From Mesorhizobium sophorae (GTDB lineage Bacteria > Pseudomonadota > Alphaproteobacteria > Rhizobiales > Rhizobiaceae): DNA of 64,000 bases. The notes under the pieces were generated by a model. That model was not told where the DNA came from. It did no database searches and saw nothing but the letters and a program-made list of their open reading frames with translations. Within the stretch, counting starts at the first letter, position 1, and each line of letters begins with the position of its first letter. Below, piece after piece: positions 54,021 through 63,712 of the stretch. The position numbers and the translations under genes are program-made. The DNA lies in NCBI RefSeq assembly GCF_002270415.1, contig NZ_NNRI01000003.1:1-64000 (forward strand), in the 5' to 3' direction.

Positions 54021-56390
54021 TCAGAAGCGGGTCGATATGCCGAAATTGAACTCCTGCACGTTGTCGGTCGCTTCCTTCTTGACCGGGATCGCATAGTCGA
54101 TACGGATCGGACCAAACGGCGATGCCCACATCAAGCCGAGGCCGACCGAGGCGCGCAGCTTCAAGTCCGTCGAGGTCTGGGTGACAGCCACATTCTCGAT
54201 TTGGGTGCCATAGAGCGTTGCAGCGTCGGCAAATACGGCGCCGCGCAGCCCAAAGCTTTCCGGAATGGCCGGCAGCGGGAACTGGGCTTCGGCCGAGGCG
54301 TTGAAATACGTCGTGCCACCGAGATGGTCACCCGTAACACTGTCCACAGGGCCAATGCCGCCATATTCGAAACCACGGATCATGCGGTCGTTGCTCTGGA
54401 ACTGATCGAAGATACGCAAACCGCCGTCGCCGCCATAACCCCCGACATGGCCTGCGCCAGCCGAGACGAGGCCAACCAGATCGAACTGCTCCGAGAGCGT
54501 CTGATAGATGCTGCCGCGCCCAGTCAGCTTCACATACTTGGCATCGCCACCGAGGCCGGCAAATTCGGCCGTCGTGGTGGCGTAGATGCCTTCGTGCGGG
54601 TTCTTCATGTCGTCGATGGTATTGTAGACCAGCCCGAGGCTGACCGACGACTTGATCCAGGGGCTTTCATCGATACCCTGAACGATCGCCTGCGAAATGT
54701 CGCAGTCGCCCAGCACGCCGTCTCCATTGTCATCGCAACCGTTGTCGTACTCGTACTTTTCCCGTGAGATGTTGTACGCCAACTGCGTCGAGATGCTGTT
54801 GGTGATCGGCAGGCCGAAGCGCACCGTCGCGCCCGTGGTCTCGCTATCGTAGTGATCGTAATTCCGGGTCTGCTGGAAGATATCGAAGCCGGCGGCGATG
54901 CGCCGTCCGAGGAAATAGGGTTCGGTGAAGGACAGGCTGTAGTCGCGCGAATTCTTGCCGCCGCCTGCCGACAGCTTGATGAACTGGCCGCGACCGAGGA
55001 AGTTGCGCTCGGTGATCGATCCTTCGATGGACGGACCCGCCGTGTCTCCACCGGTCGAGTAGCCGGCGCCGACCGAGAATTCGCCGGTCGATTTTTCGAC
55101 AACGTCGACCACCAGCACGACTTGGTCAGGCTGCGAACCTGGAACGGTCGAGATATCGACTTTTTCAAAGTAATTCAGGTTTTCCAGGCGCTTCTTCGCG
55201 CGCTGAATGAGAACTTGATTGAAGGCGTCACCTTCGCTGACGTCGAACTCGCGGCGAATGACATAATCACGCGTGCGGTCGTTGCCGCGAATCTCGATGC
55301 GTTCGATATAGGCTTTGGTGCCCTGGTCGATGGTGTAGACCACCGAAATGGTGTGGTTCTCGAAATTGCGGTCGCCGCGCGGCGTCACCTGCGCGAAGGC
55401 ATAGCCGGAACCGGCCACCTTCTCGGTCAGCGCGATGATGGTGTCCTCGACGTCCTTGGCATTGTAGACGTCGCCCTTGCGGGTCTCGACCACCGATTCC
55501 AGCGACTTCGAGTCGACTTCCGGGATCGTGCTTTCGACGCTGACATCGCCGAACGTGTAGCGGTCGCCTTCTTGGACGGTGATGGTGACCGTGTACTTGT
55601 TCGTCGCACTGTCGAGTTCGCCGACGGCGGACACGACCTGGAAATCGGCATAGCCGTGATTGTAATAGAAGCGGCGCAGCAGCTCCTGGTCGGCGCGCAG
55701 TTTGTCGTCGTCATAGACGTCGTCGCGCAGAATGAAGGAAACCCAGGACGAACGCTTGGTATTGATCACATCCGACAGGCGGCGGCTGGAATAGGCGCTG
55801 TTGCCGACGAAATTGATCGCCGCGATCTGAGTGCGGTCGCCTTCAGTGATGTTGAAGACGACGTTCACGCGGTTGTCGCCAAGCTGCATGACCTGCGTGG
55901 TCACAGTCACATCGTCGCGACCGATGCGCCTGTAGGCAGCCTTGACCGCCTCGACGTCGGAATCGAGCGTCGCCTGCGAAAACGTTCCGCGCGGCTTCAA
56001 CTGCACCGCCATCTCAAGCGCGTTGTCCTTGAGCTTCTTGTTGTTCTGGAACAGCACCTGGTTCACGACCTGGTATTCGGCAACCTTGACCACCAGCGTC
56101 GAGCCGACCTGATTGATCTGCACATCCGAGAACAAGCCGGTGCCGAACAGCGCCTTGACCGCGCTGTCGATATCGGAGCTGGAGAAAGCTTTGCCCGGCT
56201 TGATGGTGATGTAATTGCGGATGGTTTCAGCGTCGATACGCTGGTTGCCGCTCACTTCTACTCTGCTGACGACAGCGGCTTCGGCCGCCGATGTGGCAAC
56301 GAACTGCACTGCGAGCGCGCCTGGCACCACAAGGGCCGCAGACAGGGTCACCGCGGACGCGGCGCTCAGAAACTTGGATGCTGCCTTCAT
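54021..56390 (-). CDS. bamA: Outer-membrane assembly factor BamA
   Basis: 789 residues from ATG 56390; the open frame extends to 56486 but there it is basic and without a signal. A signal peptide (KAASKFLSAASAVTLSAALV then VPGALA) is followed by five POTRA domains (VSRVEVSGNQRIDAETIRNY, YQVVNQVLFQNNKKLKDNAL and similar). The C-terminal 16-stranded barrel has the conserved MIRGFEYGGIGPVD near 690 and ends in Phe (FNFGISTRF), as needed for outer-membrane insertion. It inserts beta-barrel proteins in the outer membrane and is essential. It sits between rseP and lpxD, the standard order. Confidence 0.96.
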   Translation of the reverse strand: MKAASKFLSAASAVTLSAALVVPGALAVQFVATSAAEAAVVSRVEVSGNQRIDAETIRNYITIKPGKAFSSSDIDSAVKALFGTGLFSDVQINQVGSTLVVKVAEYQVVNQVLFQNNKKLKDNALEMAVQLKPRGTFSQATLDSDVEAVKAAYRRIGRDDVTVTTQVMQLGDNRVNVVFNITEGDRTQIAAINFVGNSAYSSRRLSDVINTKRSSWVSFILRDDVYDDDKLRADQELLRRFYYNHGYADFQVVSAVGELDSATNKYTVTITVQEGDRYTFGDVSVESTIPEVDSKSLESVVETRKGDVYNAKDVEDTIIALTEKVAGSGYAFAQVTPRGDRNFENHTISVVYTIDQGTKAYIERIEIRGNDRTRDYVIRREFDVSEGDAFNQVLIQRAKKRLENLNYFEKVDISTVPGSQPDQVVLVVDVVEKSTGEFSVGAGYSTGGDTAGPSIEGSITERNFLGRGQFIKLSAGGGKNSRDYSLSFTEPYFLGRRIAAGFDIFQQTRNYDHYDSETTGATVRFGLPITNSISTQLAYNISREKYEYDNGCDDNGDGVLGDCDISQAIVQGIDESPWIKSSVSLGLVYNTIDDMKNPHEGIYATTTAEFAGLGGDAKYVKLTGRGSIYQTLSEQFDLVGLVSAGAGHVGGYGGDGGLRIFDQFQSNDRMIRGFEYGGIGPVDSVTGDHLGGTTYFNASAEAQFPLPAIPESFGLRGAVFADAATLYGTQIENVAVTQTSTDLKLRASVGLGLMWASPFGPIRIDYAIPVKKEATDNVQEFNFGISTRF

Positions 56391-56607
56391 CGGGCTTAAT
56401 AACCTTTTCTCGTAGTCCCCACGGCGAGAAAACCGGACGTGCGGTAATTTCTCGTACCGTATTAACCGGATTTTCCCTACACGCAAGGCTTCTGGTTAAT
56501 TTGTATTTACTTAACCTCGCGGCGTGGCTTTCGCGTCACTCATATCCCCGGGCATGGTAAACGGCGTCTCAACATCGCTCATGCCAAAGCCAAATTTCTT
56601 CATGATT

Positions 56608-57750
56608 TCAGCATCCAAACAGATCGTTCCAGAAAACGAAACCCATGAAGCACAGCACCAGAAGCAACCCGGCCCGATAGGCCATTTCCATCATCCGATC
56701 CGACACCGGACGGCGAATGACGGCCTCCACCCCGTAGAACAAGAGATGGCCGCCGTCGAGTGGGGGAATCGGCAAAAGGTTCAGAAACCCGATGCCGACG
56801 GACAGCAGTGCAATCAGTTGCACGAGCCATTCGAACCCCAGTTTCGCTGCCTTGCCGGCCATGTCGGCGATCTTCACCGGGCCGCCCAGCTGACACTTGT
56901 CCTCACGCCCGACAACGAAACGCTGCAGGAACTGACCGGTGCGCTGAATGACATGCCCAGTCTCCTCGACTGCCGCTGCAACTGCCCCGATGGGCGTGTA
57001 GGTGACAAGGCGGGGCTGGCCGAGTTCCTTGTTGTTGACGACGCCGATCACGGCAACCTTGACCTTGTTGCCGAGCGCGTCTTCCTGTTCCATCAACCGC
57101 GGCGCCGCCGTCACCGTGACCTCCTTGCCGTCGCGCAGCATGACGAAGGTGATGGTGTCGCCGGCACGGCCCGAAACCAGGCGTTGGACGTCGCCAAAGG
57201 TTTCGACCTTGCTGCCGTCGACGCTGACGAATCGGTCACCGGGCAGGATGCCGGCTTTCGCCGCCGGGCTGTCAGCCGTCACCTCTGCGACCATCGGCTC
57301 GGCGACATAGCGGCCATGGGAGGAAAACAACACGGTAAAGACGACGATCGTCAGCAGGAAATTGAACAGCGGCCCGGCGACCACCGTCGCCGCGCGCTTC
57401 CAGATCGGCTGCGTGTGAAAAGCGACCTTGCGTTCCTCCTCGGTCAGCGTCTCGATCTCTTCCGAAGTCGGCTGACTCGACGTGGCGTTCATGTCGCCGA
57501 CGAATTTGACATAGCCGCCAAGCGGTATCGCGCACAGTTTCCAGCGCGTGCCGTGGCTGTCGCTGAAGCCGAAAAGCTCCGGGCCGAAGCCGATCGAGAA
57601 GGCCTTGACCCCGATGCCACACCAGCGCCCGATGAGGTAGTGGCCCATTTCATGGACGAACACGACCACGGTCAGCACAAAGAGGAACGGCACGAGCGTG
57701 CCAAGGACGAAGCCTTGTGTGCTGAAAAGCGCGTGAAGAATCTCGTTCAA
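56608..57750 (-). CDS. rseP: Site-2 protease RseP
   Basis: 380 residues; the start is TTG 57750, with GAGGG eight bases upstream, since no ATG fits. The zinc protease motif FVHEMGHYLIGRWCGIGV lies in the first membrane segment (about residues 32-49). A PDZ domain (PAAKAGILPGDRFVSVDGSK) is in the middle, and the last helices hold LLPIPPLDGGHLLFYGVEAV with the second zinc Asp. RseP cuts anti-sigma factors and other membrane substrates inside the bilayer. It lies between cdsA and bamA, as in most Gram-negative bacteria. The length is normal for the alphaproteobacterial type with a single PDZ domain. Confidence 0.95.
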   Translation of the reverse strand: MNEILHALFSTQGFVLGTLVPFLFVLTVVVFVHEMGHYLIGRWCGIGVKAFSIGFGPELFGFSDSHGTRWKLCAIPLGGYVKFVGDMNATSSQPTSEEIETLTEEERKVAFHTQPIWKRAATVVAGPLFNFLLTIVVFTVLFSSHGRYVAEPMVAEVTADSPAAKAGILPGDRFVSVDGSKVETFGDVQRLVSGRAGDTITFVMLRDGKEVTVTAAPRLMEQEDALGNKVKVAVIGVVNNKELGQPRLVTYTPIGAVAAAVEETGHVIQRTGQFLQRFVVGREDKCQLGGPVKIADMAGKAAKLGFEWLVQLIALLSVGIGFLNLLPIPPLDGGHLLFYGVEAVIRRPVSDRMMEMAYRAGLLLVLCFMGFVFWNDLFGC

Positions 57751-57854
57751 GATAAACCCTCAAATTCTTCCGCGGCGCGGATAGCGCCGTGACTGTGGCA
57801 TCAATCCAGGCGAATCCAAGGCGCGGCGCGCATCGGGCCCTGAAATGACGCCTC

Positions 57855-58670
57855 TCAAACCGGAAACAGCCCCTGCGCCGGATGATCGGCGGTCGCCGAA
57901 ATCCAGCCGATGACGTATAGGGCGAAAGCCGCCGCGACAAGCCCGTCGACACGGTCCATGACGCCGCCGTGGCCGGGGATGAGCGCACCCGAATCCTTGC
58001 GACCGTGGCGGCGCTTGATCCAGGATTCAAACAGGTCGCCAGCCTGGGCGACAATCGACAGCACGAGCGCCACAAGGCCGAGCAACGCCAGATTGCCGAC
58101 GCCGGCAACCGCGGCCAGGATGAGCCCGGCCACAACTCCGCCGACAGCGCCGCCGAGCGCGCCGCTGCGTGTCTTGCCGGGAGAGATCGACGGCGCCAGT
58201 TTTGGGCCGCCGACCGTACGGCCAACGAAATAGGCAAAGATATCGGTGGCCCAGACGACCGCGAACAGGAACAGGATGGCGACGAGGCCTGAACGATCCC
58301 CGTCGCGCAACAGGGCAAGCGACAGGCCGGAAACACTGGCATAGGCAAGACCGGCCGCGTCCCATTGTCCGGTCTTGCGAACCGAGGCGGCAATCGCCAC
58401 TGCGGCAACCGCCACCACGACAAGCGGCAGCAGCCACGATGCGGCAAGGCCGGCAATCAAGGCCCCAATGAAAACAACCAGCAGCGCTTCCGGCAGGAAA
58501 CCCGGGCCCGTGGCCTCGGCTGGGCGCGACATGCGTGTCCATTCATAGAAGATCACCGCAGCCATCACGGCACACAGCAACCGGAACGGCAGCCCCCCAA
58601 ACCAGGTCAAGCTAAGGGTAATGATGGCAAGCACGACTGCCGAAATGACGCGAAGCTGGAGATTGCTCAT
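57855..58670 (-). CDS. cdsA: Phosphatidate cytidylyltransferase
   Basis: 271 residues from ATG 58670, which overlaps the uppS stop by four bases. About seven transmembrane segments are present. The CDP-alcohol signature is at the C-terminal side: [18 protein letters not shown], then [19 protein letters not shown] and the final [15 protein letters not shown], with the metal-binding Asp. It makes CDP-diacylglycerol, the precursor of all membrane phospholipids. Gene order uppS-cdsA-rseP is universal in the group. Confidence 0.95.
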   Translation of the reverse strand: MSNLQLRVISAVVLAIITLSLTWFGGLPFRLLCAVMAAVIFYEWTRMSRPAEATGPGFLPEALLVVFIGALIAGLAASWLLPLVVVAVAAVAIAASVRKTGQWDAAGLAYASVSGLSLALLRDGDRSGLVAILFLFAVVWATDIFAYFVGRTVGGPKLAPSISPGKTRSGALGGAVGGVVAGLILAAVAGVGNLALLGLVALVLSIVAQAGDLFESWIKRRHGRKDSGALIPGHGGVMDRVDGLVAAAFALYVIGWISATADHPAQGLFPV

Positions 58671-59401
58671 CCTGCGGCCGGTCGCGAGGCAACGTCCTGC
58701 GAGCCAAGTCCGCCGAATCGACGTTCGCGGCTGGCAAATTCGCGTAGGGCCTCGGCAAGATGCTCGCGGCTGAAGTCGGGCCAGTAGCAAGGCAGGAAGA
58801 CGAGCTCGCTATAGGCGGCCTGCCACAGGAGGAAGTTCGACAGCCGCAGCTCACCACTGGTGCGGATGACCAGTTCCGGGTCGGGGATACCTTGCGTGTC
58901 GAGTGCGCCGGCAAAGCTTTCGGCTGATATCGCCTCGCTGTCGAGTTCGCCACGGGCCACGGCCGCGGCAAGCTTGCGCGCCGTGCGCACGATCTCGTCG
59001 CGTCCGCCATAGTTGAAGGCGATCACCAGCGTCAGCGCTTCATTTGCGGCGGTCAGCGATTCGGCCTCGTCGAGCAGCCCCCTGATGTCGGATTGCAGCC
59101 CTGCCCTGTCGCCGATGATTCTGACCCGCACACCGCTCTGGTGCAAATCGGCGAGATCACGGCGGATGAACAGTTTCAGCAGGCCCATCAGGTCGCTGAC
59201 CTCGGACTTCGGCCGCGACCAGTTCTCCGACGAGAAGGCATAGACAGTCAGGAAGGAGATGCCGAGCCCGGGTGCGGCGCGCACCGTCTTGCGCAGCGCT
59301 TCGACACCGGCCCGATGGCCAGCAAGACGAGGCATGCCGCGCGCCTTGGCCCAGCGTCCGTTTCCGTCCATGATGATCGCGACATGCGCGGGCGTTGCCA
59401 T
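58667..59401 (-). CDS. uppS: Undecaprenyl pyrophosphate synthase
   Basis: 244 residues from ATG 59401. The active-site loop is [20 protein letters not shown] near residue 6 with the catalytic Asp. [20 protein letters not shown] near 73 and [20 protein letters not shown] with [12 protein letters not shown] near 185 follow. The enzyme makes the C55 lipid carrier for peptidoglycan and O-antigen from isopentenyl units. It overlaps cdsA and follows frr by 33 bases. Length and motifs are normal. Confidence 0.96.
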   Translation of the reverse strand: MATPAHVAIIMDGNGRWAKARGMPRLAGHRAGVEALRKTVRAAPGLGISFLTVYAFSSENWSRPKSEVSDLMGLLKLFIRRDLADLHQSGVRVRIIGDRAGLQSDIRGLLDEAESLTAANEALTLVIAFNYGGRDEIVRTARKLAAAVARGELDSEAISAESFAGALDTQGIPDPELVIRTSGELRLSNFLLWQAAYSELVFLPCYWPDFSREHLAEALREFASRERRFGGLGSQDVASRPAAG

Positions 59402-59434
59402 GTTCTCGCTTTCGGGTCAGCCGATGGCCAAACC

Positions 59435-59989
59435 CTAAACCTGCATGATTTCAGCTTCCTTATCGGAAAGCAGGTGGTCGATGGTGCTGATCGTTTCGTC
59501 GGTAAGTTTCTGGACCTGGTCGGAACGCTTGCGCTGATCGTCCTCGCTGATGTCGCCGTCCTTTTCCGCCTTCTTCAGGAAGTCCATGCCATCGCGGCGC
59601 ACGTGGCGCGCGGCGACGCGGGCGTTCTCGGCGTAGCCGTGCGAGATCTTGACCAGTTCCTTGCGGCGCTGTTCGTTGAGCTCGGGCAGCGGAATCCTGA
59701 GATTGGTGCCGTCGACGATCGGGTTGAAGCCCAGATTGGATTCGCGGATGGCGCGGTCGACCGCGCCGACCATCGACTTGTCCCAGACCGACACCGAAAT
59801 CATGCGCGGCTCCGGCACCGAGACGTTGGCGACCTGATTGATCGGCATGGTGGTGCCATAGGCCTGCACCTGGATCGCGTCGAGCAGATTGCTGGAGGCG
59901 CGACCGGTCCGCAGCGAAGCCAGATCATGTTTGAACGCGGCTATTGCCCCGTCCATGCGCCGCTTGAGATCGTCGTACTCACCACTCAT
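59435..59989 (-). CDS. frr: Ribosome recycling factor
   Basis: 184 residues from ATG 59989 with GAGGAGATTAAG directly upstream. The three-helix bundle shows [39 protein letters not shown] near residues 27-45, [20 protein letters not shown] near 105, and [23 protein letters not shown] together with EF-G takes apart the ribosome after termination and is essential. pyrH lies 110 bases upstream, in the usual tsf-pyrH-frr order. Confidence 0.97.
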   Translation of the reverse strand: MSGEYDDLKRRMDGAIAAFKHDLASLRTGRASSNLLDAIQVQAYGTTMPINQVANVSVPEPRMISVSVWDKSMVGAVDRAIRESNLGFNPIVDGTNLRIPLPELNEQRRKELVKISHGYAENARVAARHVRRDGMDFLKKAEKDGDISEDDQRKRSDQVQKLTDETISTIDHLLSDKEAEIMQV

Positions 59990-60028
59990 CTTAATCTCCT
60001 CGACCCGTCTAGCGCGGGTTCACTGCTT

Positions 60029-60091
60029 CGGGGCAAGGCCCCGTGTTCGAGCCTGATTTTCGAAAACCGGCATCCCTTTTTCGGGACCAGG
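60029..60091. repeat. Hairpin and rhizobial palindromic element between pyrH and frr
   Basis: CGGGGC-AAG-GCCCCG (60029-60043) is a perfect short hairpin. Beside it CCTGATTTTCGAAAACCGG begins a palindromic element that ends CGGGACCAGG (60052-60091), similar to the Rhizobiales mosaic repeats at 26836 and 28673. It may act as a partial terminator between the two genes. Confidence 0.55.
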
Positions 60092-60099
60092 CCCCAGGA

Positions 60100-60822
60100 T
60101 CAATCGTCCGCGACGACCGTGCAGCGGCCGCCGCCCCTTAGAATATCGCCAAACCCACCTTTTTCGTGGATCGAATAGACGATTATCGGAATGTTGTTTT
60201 CGCGCGCAAGTGCAATCGCAGCCGTATCCATGATGGAGAGGCCGCGTTTTATGACTTCGCCATGGCTGATGCGCTCGAAACGCGTCGCATCCGGGTCCTT
60301 CTTCGGGTCGGCCGAGTAGACACCGTCGACCTGAGTGCCCTTGAACAGCGCGTCGGCGCCGATTTCAGCCGCGCGGAGTGCCGCCGCCGAATCAGTGGTG
60401 AAGAACGGATTGCCGGTGCCGCCGGCAAAGATCACCACCTTGCCCTGGTTCATGTAGGCGGTTGCCTGGCGCTGTGAGAAACTCTCGCAGAGTTCGGGCA
60501 TGGCGATCGCAGAGAGCACCACGGCGTCGACGCCGATCTTGTTCAATGACGTGCGCAGCGCCAGTGAATTGATGACCGTGGCAAGCATGCCCATGTGGTC
60601 GCCGGTGACGCGGTCACCGCCCTTGGAGGCAACGGCCACGCCGCGAAAGATGTTGCCGCCGCCGATGACGACGCCGACCTCGATGCCCAGTGCGCGGGCT
60701 TCGGCGATATCGGCGGCGATGCGATCCACCACCGAAACGTCGATGCCGAAATGCTGTTCGCCCATCAACGCTTCGCCCGACGCTTTCAACAAGACACGTC
60801 GGTAGAGGGGCTTCACCGTCAT
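60100..60822 (-). CDS. pyrH: Uridylate kinase
   Basis: 240 residues from ATG 60822 with GAGGAC upstream. The amino-acid-kinase fold shows YRRVLLKASGEALMGEQHFG near residue 7, GVVIGGGNIFRGVAVASKGG near 51, and RATAYMNQGKVVIFAGGTGN near 130 with FFTTDSAAALRAAEIGA. ATP-binding is in DGVYSADPKKDPDATRFERI. It phosphorylates UMP to UDP, is allosterically regulated by GTP and UTP in bacteria, and is essential. tsf should lie directly upstream in this group, but 2.7 kb of other genes intervene here. Confidence 0.97.
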   Translation of the reverse strand: MTVKPLYRRVLLKASGEALMGEQHFGIDVSVVDRIAADIAEARALGIEVGVVIGGGNIFRGVAVASKGGDRVTGDHMGMLATVINSLALRTSLNKIGVDAVVLSAIAMPELCESFSQRQATAYMNQGKVVIFAGGTGNPFFTTDSAAALRAAEIGADALFKGTQVDGVYSADPKKDPDATRFERISHGEVIKRGLSIMDTAAIALARENNIPIIVYSIHEKGGFGDILRGGGRCTVVADD

Positions 60823-60983
60823 CTGGTCCTCGTCATTTTGCGTGTGACGCGTTCCGGGTGGCTACCCTCGCGCAGGCGCCGCCCCGAAACATGGCGCGAT
60901 GCCGTGTTCCGATACACGAAGGGCGCCGCGATGTCACGCGGCGCCCGAGCCGGAAATTCGAGATCGAGACGCTCAGCCAATCA

Positions 60984-62090
60984 TTAGCTGACGCCGGCAA
61001 AAGCGCCCTCTATCAGCAGGTCCGGGAAGTAGCCCATCGGCTTGCCGCCGACCGCCTGGCCCCCGGTGAGGCCGCCCTGGATTTCCGGTCCGAAGAACGA
61101 ATATGGAAACGGCGTGACTGGCCGGCTGACTGCGTCGAGCCGTACCAGAAGCTCTCGCGGAATCTCGAAATCGAGCGCGCCGAGATTGTCCTTGAGCTGA
61201 TCCAGCCTCGTCGCACCGATGATCACCGAGGCGACACCTGGCCTTGTCGCCGCCCAGTTCAAAGCGATCTGGGCCATGCCGCGGCCAAGCTCGCCGGCAA
61301 CCTTTTCCAGTTCGGCAACGATTGCCCAGTTGCGGTCGCTGAATTTCTGAAAGCCCGGATTGCTCGAGCCGCGCATCGTCTCCAGCCTGCCACCGGCCTT
61401 ATTGATTGTATCCGAACGATATTTGCCACTCAGAAGGCCGCTTGCCAGCGGGCTCCAGACCATGATGCCGGCGCCGTAGCGCGTACCGAACGGCACGAAT
61501 TCATGCTCGATGTTGCGCTCGGCTAGCGAATATTCGAGCTGCAGCGCCGAAACCGGTTCATAGCCGCGTTGCTCGGCGACGGATTGCGCCCTGCTCGCGT
61601 ACCAGGCGGGGACGTCGGAGAGGCCGACATGGCGGATCTTTCCGGCGCGCACCAGATCGTCAAGCGTCCGCATCACCTCTTCCGGCGACGTCAGCCTGTC
61701 CCAGGCATGCAGGATATAGAGATCGATATAGTTGGTACCGAGCCGCTTCAGCGAGCTTTCGACGGCGCGGATGATGTTCTTGCGGCCATTGCCGCCGGCA
61801 TTCGGATTGCCCTGCTCCAGATTCATGCTGAACTTGGTGCTGATCACCGCCTTGTCGCGCAGGCCGCGCTCGGCGATGAACTCGCCAAGCCAGGTCTCGG
61901 AGGTGCCGCCGGTATAGGCGTCGGCGGTGTCGAAGAAATTCCCGCCTGCCTCGACATAGGCATCGACCAGAGCGCGCGCCGTCTCCTTGTCGGCACCCCA
62001 GCCCCATTCGGTGCCGAAGGTCATGGTTCCGAGTGCCAGGCGGGTGACTCGTAGCCCGCTGTTGCCAAGGGTGTAGTAGGACATGGTCAT
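60984..62090 (-). CDS. Aldo/keto reductase
   Basis: 368 residues from ATG 62090 (or 62084), with GGAACGA near the first. The TIM barrel carries the catalytic set Asp and Tyr in NFFDTADAYTGGTSETWLG, Lys in AVISTKFSMNLEQGN, and His in LYILHAWDRLTSPEE. The NADPH part near the end is VASVIIGATRLDQLKDNLG. The family is close to the YajO/Tas-like group of general aldo/keto reductases. It uses NADPH to reduce aldehydes or ketones, substrate unknown. The NTF2-like gene lies just upstream on the same strand, 19 bases away, so the two likely form an operon. Confidence 0.9.
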   Translation of the reverse strand: MTMSYYTLGNSGLRVTRLALGTMTFGTEWGWGADKETARALVDAYVEAGGNFFDTADAYTGGTSETWLGEFIAERGLRDKAVISTKFSMNLEQGNPNAGGNGRKNIIRAVESSLKRLGTNYIDLYILHAWDRLTSPEEVMRTLDDLVRAGKIRHVGLSDVPAWYASRAQSVAEQRGYEPVSALQLEYSLAERNIEHEFVPFGTRYGAGIMVWSPLASGLLSGKYRSDTINKAGGRLETMRGSSNPGFQKFSDRNWAIVAELEKVAGELGRGMAQIALNWAATRPGVASVIIGATRLDQLKDNLGALDFEIPRELLVRLDAVSRPVTPFPYSFFGPEIQGGLTGGQAVGGKPMGYFPDLLIEGAFAGVS

Positions 62091-62109
62091 GATGTCGTTC
62101 CGATCCTGT

Positions 62110-62646
62110 TCAATGCCGATCCTGTCCGGGGGTCGCCTTGACCCACGGATTGCCGCGCTCATGCGTCATGCGGAATGTGAAGCCGTCCACCATCCAACCC
62201 GCGCCCGAACGGGTCAGGTGGTGTTCGTAAGTGCCCCAGACTTCCCAGAGCGGGTCGCCATTGCCTTCCATCCGGTTCCAGGCATAGCCATTGGAGAACA
62301 CGGTCGCGGCGTCGCCGTCGATGGCGACCTGGTGGTTGGTACGAAGATGCAGGCTGGTCTTGCTGCCCCCGAGATTCGCTGCCCAGGTCCCGATCAAATC
62401 GTCCGAGGCGATGGTGGCCGAGGGCTGTCCGCTCAGGCTGCTGAAGTCGACGGTGACACGGTCGGCGAAATAGCTGCGGGCCAGCCGCCAATCCTGTGCA
62501 TCGACGGCACGATCGATGGCATCGGCGATACGGATGACCGCGCGCTCATCGGCGAGCGTCATTTCGCGCGATGGCTCGGCTCCGCCGGCGTCGACCGGCG
62601 CCAGCGCAATACCCGCCGCGAAGGTAGCGTACTTCAATGCATTCAT
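62110..62646 (-). CDS. Exported NTF2/SnoaL-like protein
   Basis: 178 residues from ATG 62646. NALKYATFAAGIALAPVDAG is a probable signal peptide ending near A-G-G-A, so the protein may be periplasmic. The body matches the SnoaL_4-type NTF2 fold: ERAVIRIADAIDRAVDAQDW near 34, ARSYFADRVTVDFSSLSGQP, SLHLRTNHQVAIDGDAATVF and WMVDGFTFRMTHERGNPW. Family members often dehydrate or isomerise polyketide-like or steroid-like compounds, and many are uncharacterised. It is probably co-transcribed with the aldo/keto reductase and is divergent from the LysR gene at 62761. Confidence 0.82.
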   Translation of the reverse strand: MNALKYATFAAGIALAPVDAGGAEPSREMTLADERAVIRIADAIDRAVDAQDWRLARSYFADRVTVDFSSLSGQPSATIASDDLIGTWAANLGGSKTSLHLRTNHQVAIDGDAATVFSNGYAWNRMEGNGDPLWEVWGTYEHHLTRSGAGWMVDGFTFRMTHERGNPWVKATPGQDRH

Positions 62647-62760
62647 GTCTCTTCTCCTTTGCGCATCGGCCGCCGCCGATCTGTTGGCGACAATGTGGGC
62701 CAGCGCGCCGGCGTCGAGAAGATTGCATTATCTGCACAGACTATGCGATATCATGCATGA

Positions 62761-63681
62761 ATGGATCGCGACCTGCTCAGCCATCTTCCCGTCATCGTCG
62801 CCGTGGCGCGACGCGGCGGCTTTGCGTCCGCCGCCGCGGAACTTGGCATGAGCCCTTCGGCGGTCAGCCACGCGGTGCGCCTTGTCGAAGAGCGGATCGG
62901 CCAGCCGCTGTTTGCCCGCACCACGCGCAGCGTTGCCTTGACCGAGGCCGGTGAGGCGCTTGTGGCGGCAGCGCAGCCTGCCCTGGAAGATATCGCGGAT
63001 CGGATCGAGCGGATTCGCTCGGTGAAAGGCAGGGCGAGCGGCCTGCTCAAGATCAATGTGCCGCGCCTGGCGTTGCCGCTCGCCTTGATGCCCATCCTGT
63101 CGGCAATGGCCGAGCGCTATCCCGAGGTGACGGTGGAAGTGTTCACCGACGAGCGCCTGAGCGACATTGTCGGCGAGGGCTTCGACGCCGGCATAAGGCT
63201 GGGCGAGATGATTGCCGAAGATATGGTGACGGTGCGGCTGACGGAGCCGTTCCGAACGATCATCGTCGCCTCCCCCGCCTATGTTGGCCGCCACGGAAAG
63301 CCGCGAACGCCGGCTGATCTCTCCAGCCACAACTGCATCGGCTATCGTCTGTTGCGATCGCGCGCGCTCTATCGCTGGGATCTGTGCGACCAGGGCAAGG
63401 ATATCGGCGTCGAAACGCGTGGCAGCGTCGTCGTCACCGATCCGCTGTCGGCGCGCGACATGGCGCTGGCCGGCATCGGACTGGCCTACCTGTTCGAGCC
63501 GCTGGTGCGGGCCGATATCCAGGCCGGCCGACTGATCGAGGTGCTGCGCGAAGCCGCGATCGACGAGCCGGGGCTGTTCCTCTATTTTCCCCGCCGGGCG
63601 TCGATGGCGCCGAAGCTCAGGGCTTTCATCGACACCGCACAAGAAATCGGCCGGGCATCCCTGCGGACACCCGGCCGATAA
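62761..63681 (+). CDS. LysR-family transcriptional regulator
   Basis: 306 residues from ATG 62761. The helix-turn-helix is LLSHLPVIVAVARRGGFASA, LGMSPSAVSHAVRLVEERIG and LFARTTRSVALTEAGEALVA. The sensing domain has LLKINVPRLALPLALMPIL, GEGFDAGIRLGEMIAEDMVT and ALAGIGLAYLFEPLV. It is divergent from the NTF2-like and aldo/keto reductase genes with a 114-base gap, the usual LysR layout, so it likely controls those two. It is convergent with tsf, 31 bases away. Confidence 0.9.
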   Translation: MDRDLLSHLPVIVAVARRGGFASAAAELGMSPSAVSHAVRLVEERIGQPLFARTTRSVALTEAGEALVAAAQPALEDIADRIERIRSVKGRASGLLKINVPRLALPLALMPILSAMAERYPEVTVEVFTDERLSDIVGEGFDAGIRLGEMIAEDMVTVRLTEPFRTIIVASPAYVGRHGKPRTPADLSSHNCIGYRLLRSRALYRWDLCDQGKDIGVETRGSVVVTDPLSARDMALAGIGLAYLFEPLVRADIQAGRLIEVLREAAIDEPGLFLYFPRRASMAPKLRAFIDTAQEIGRASLRTPGR

Positions 63682-63712
63682 AATTCGCCAGAAGGACAGC
63701 TGCCGCGGCAGC

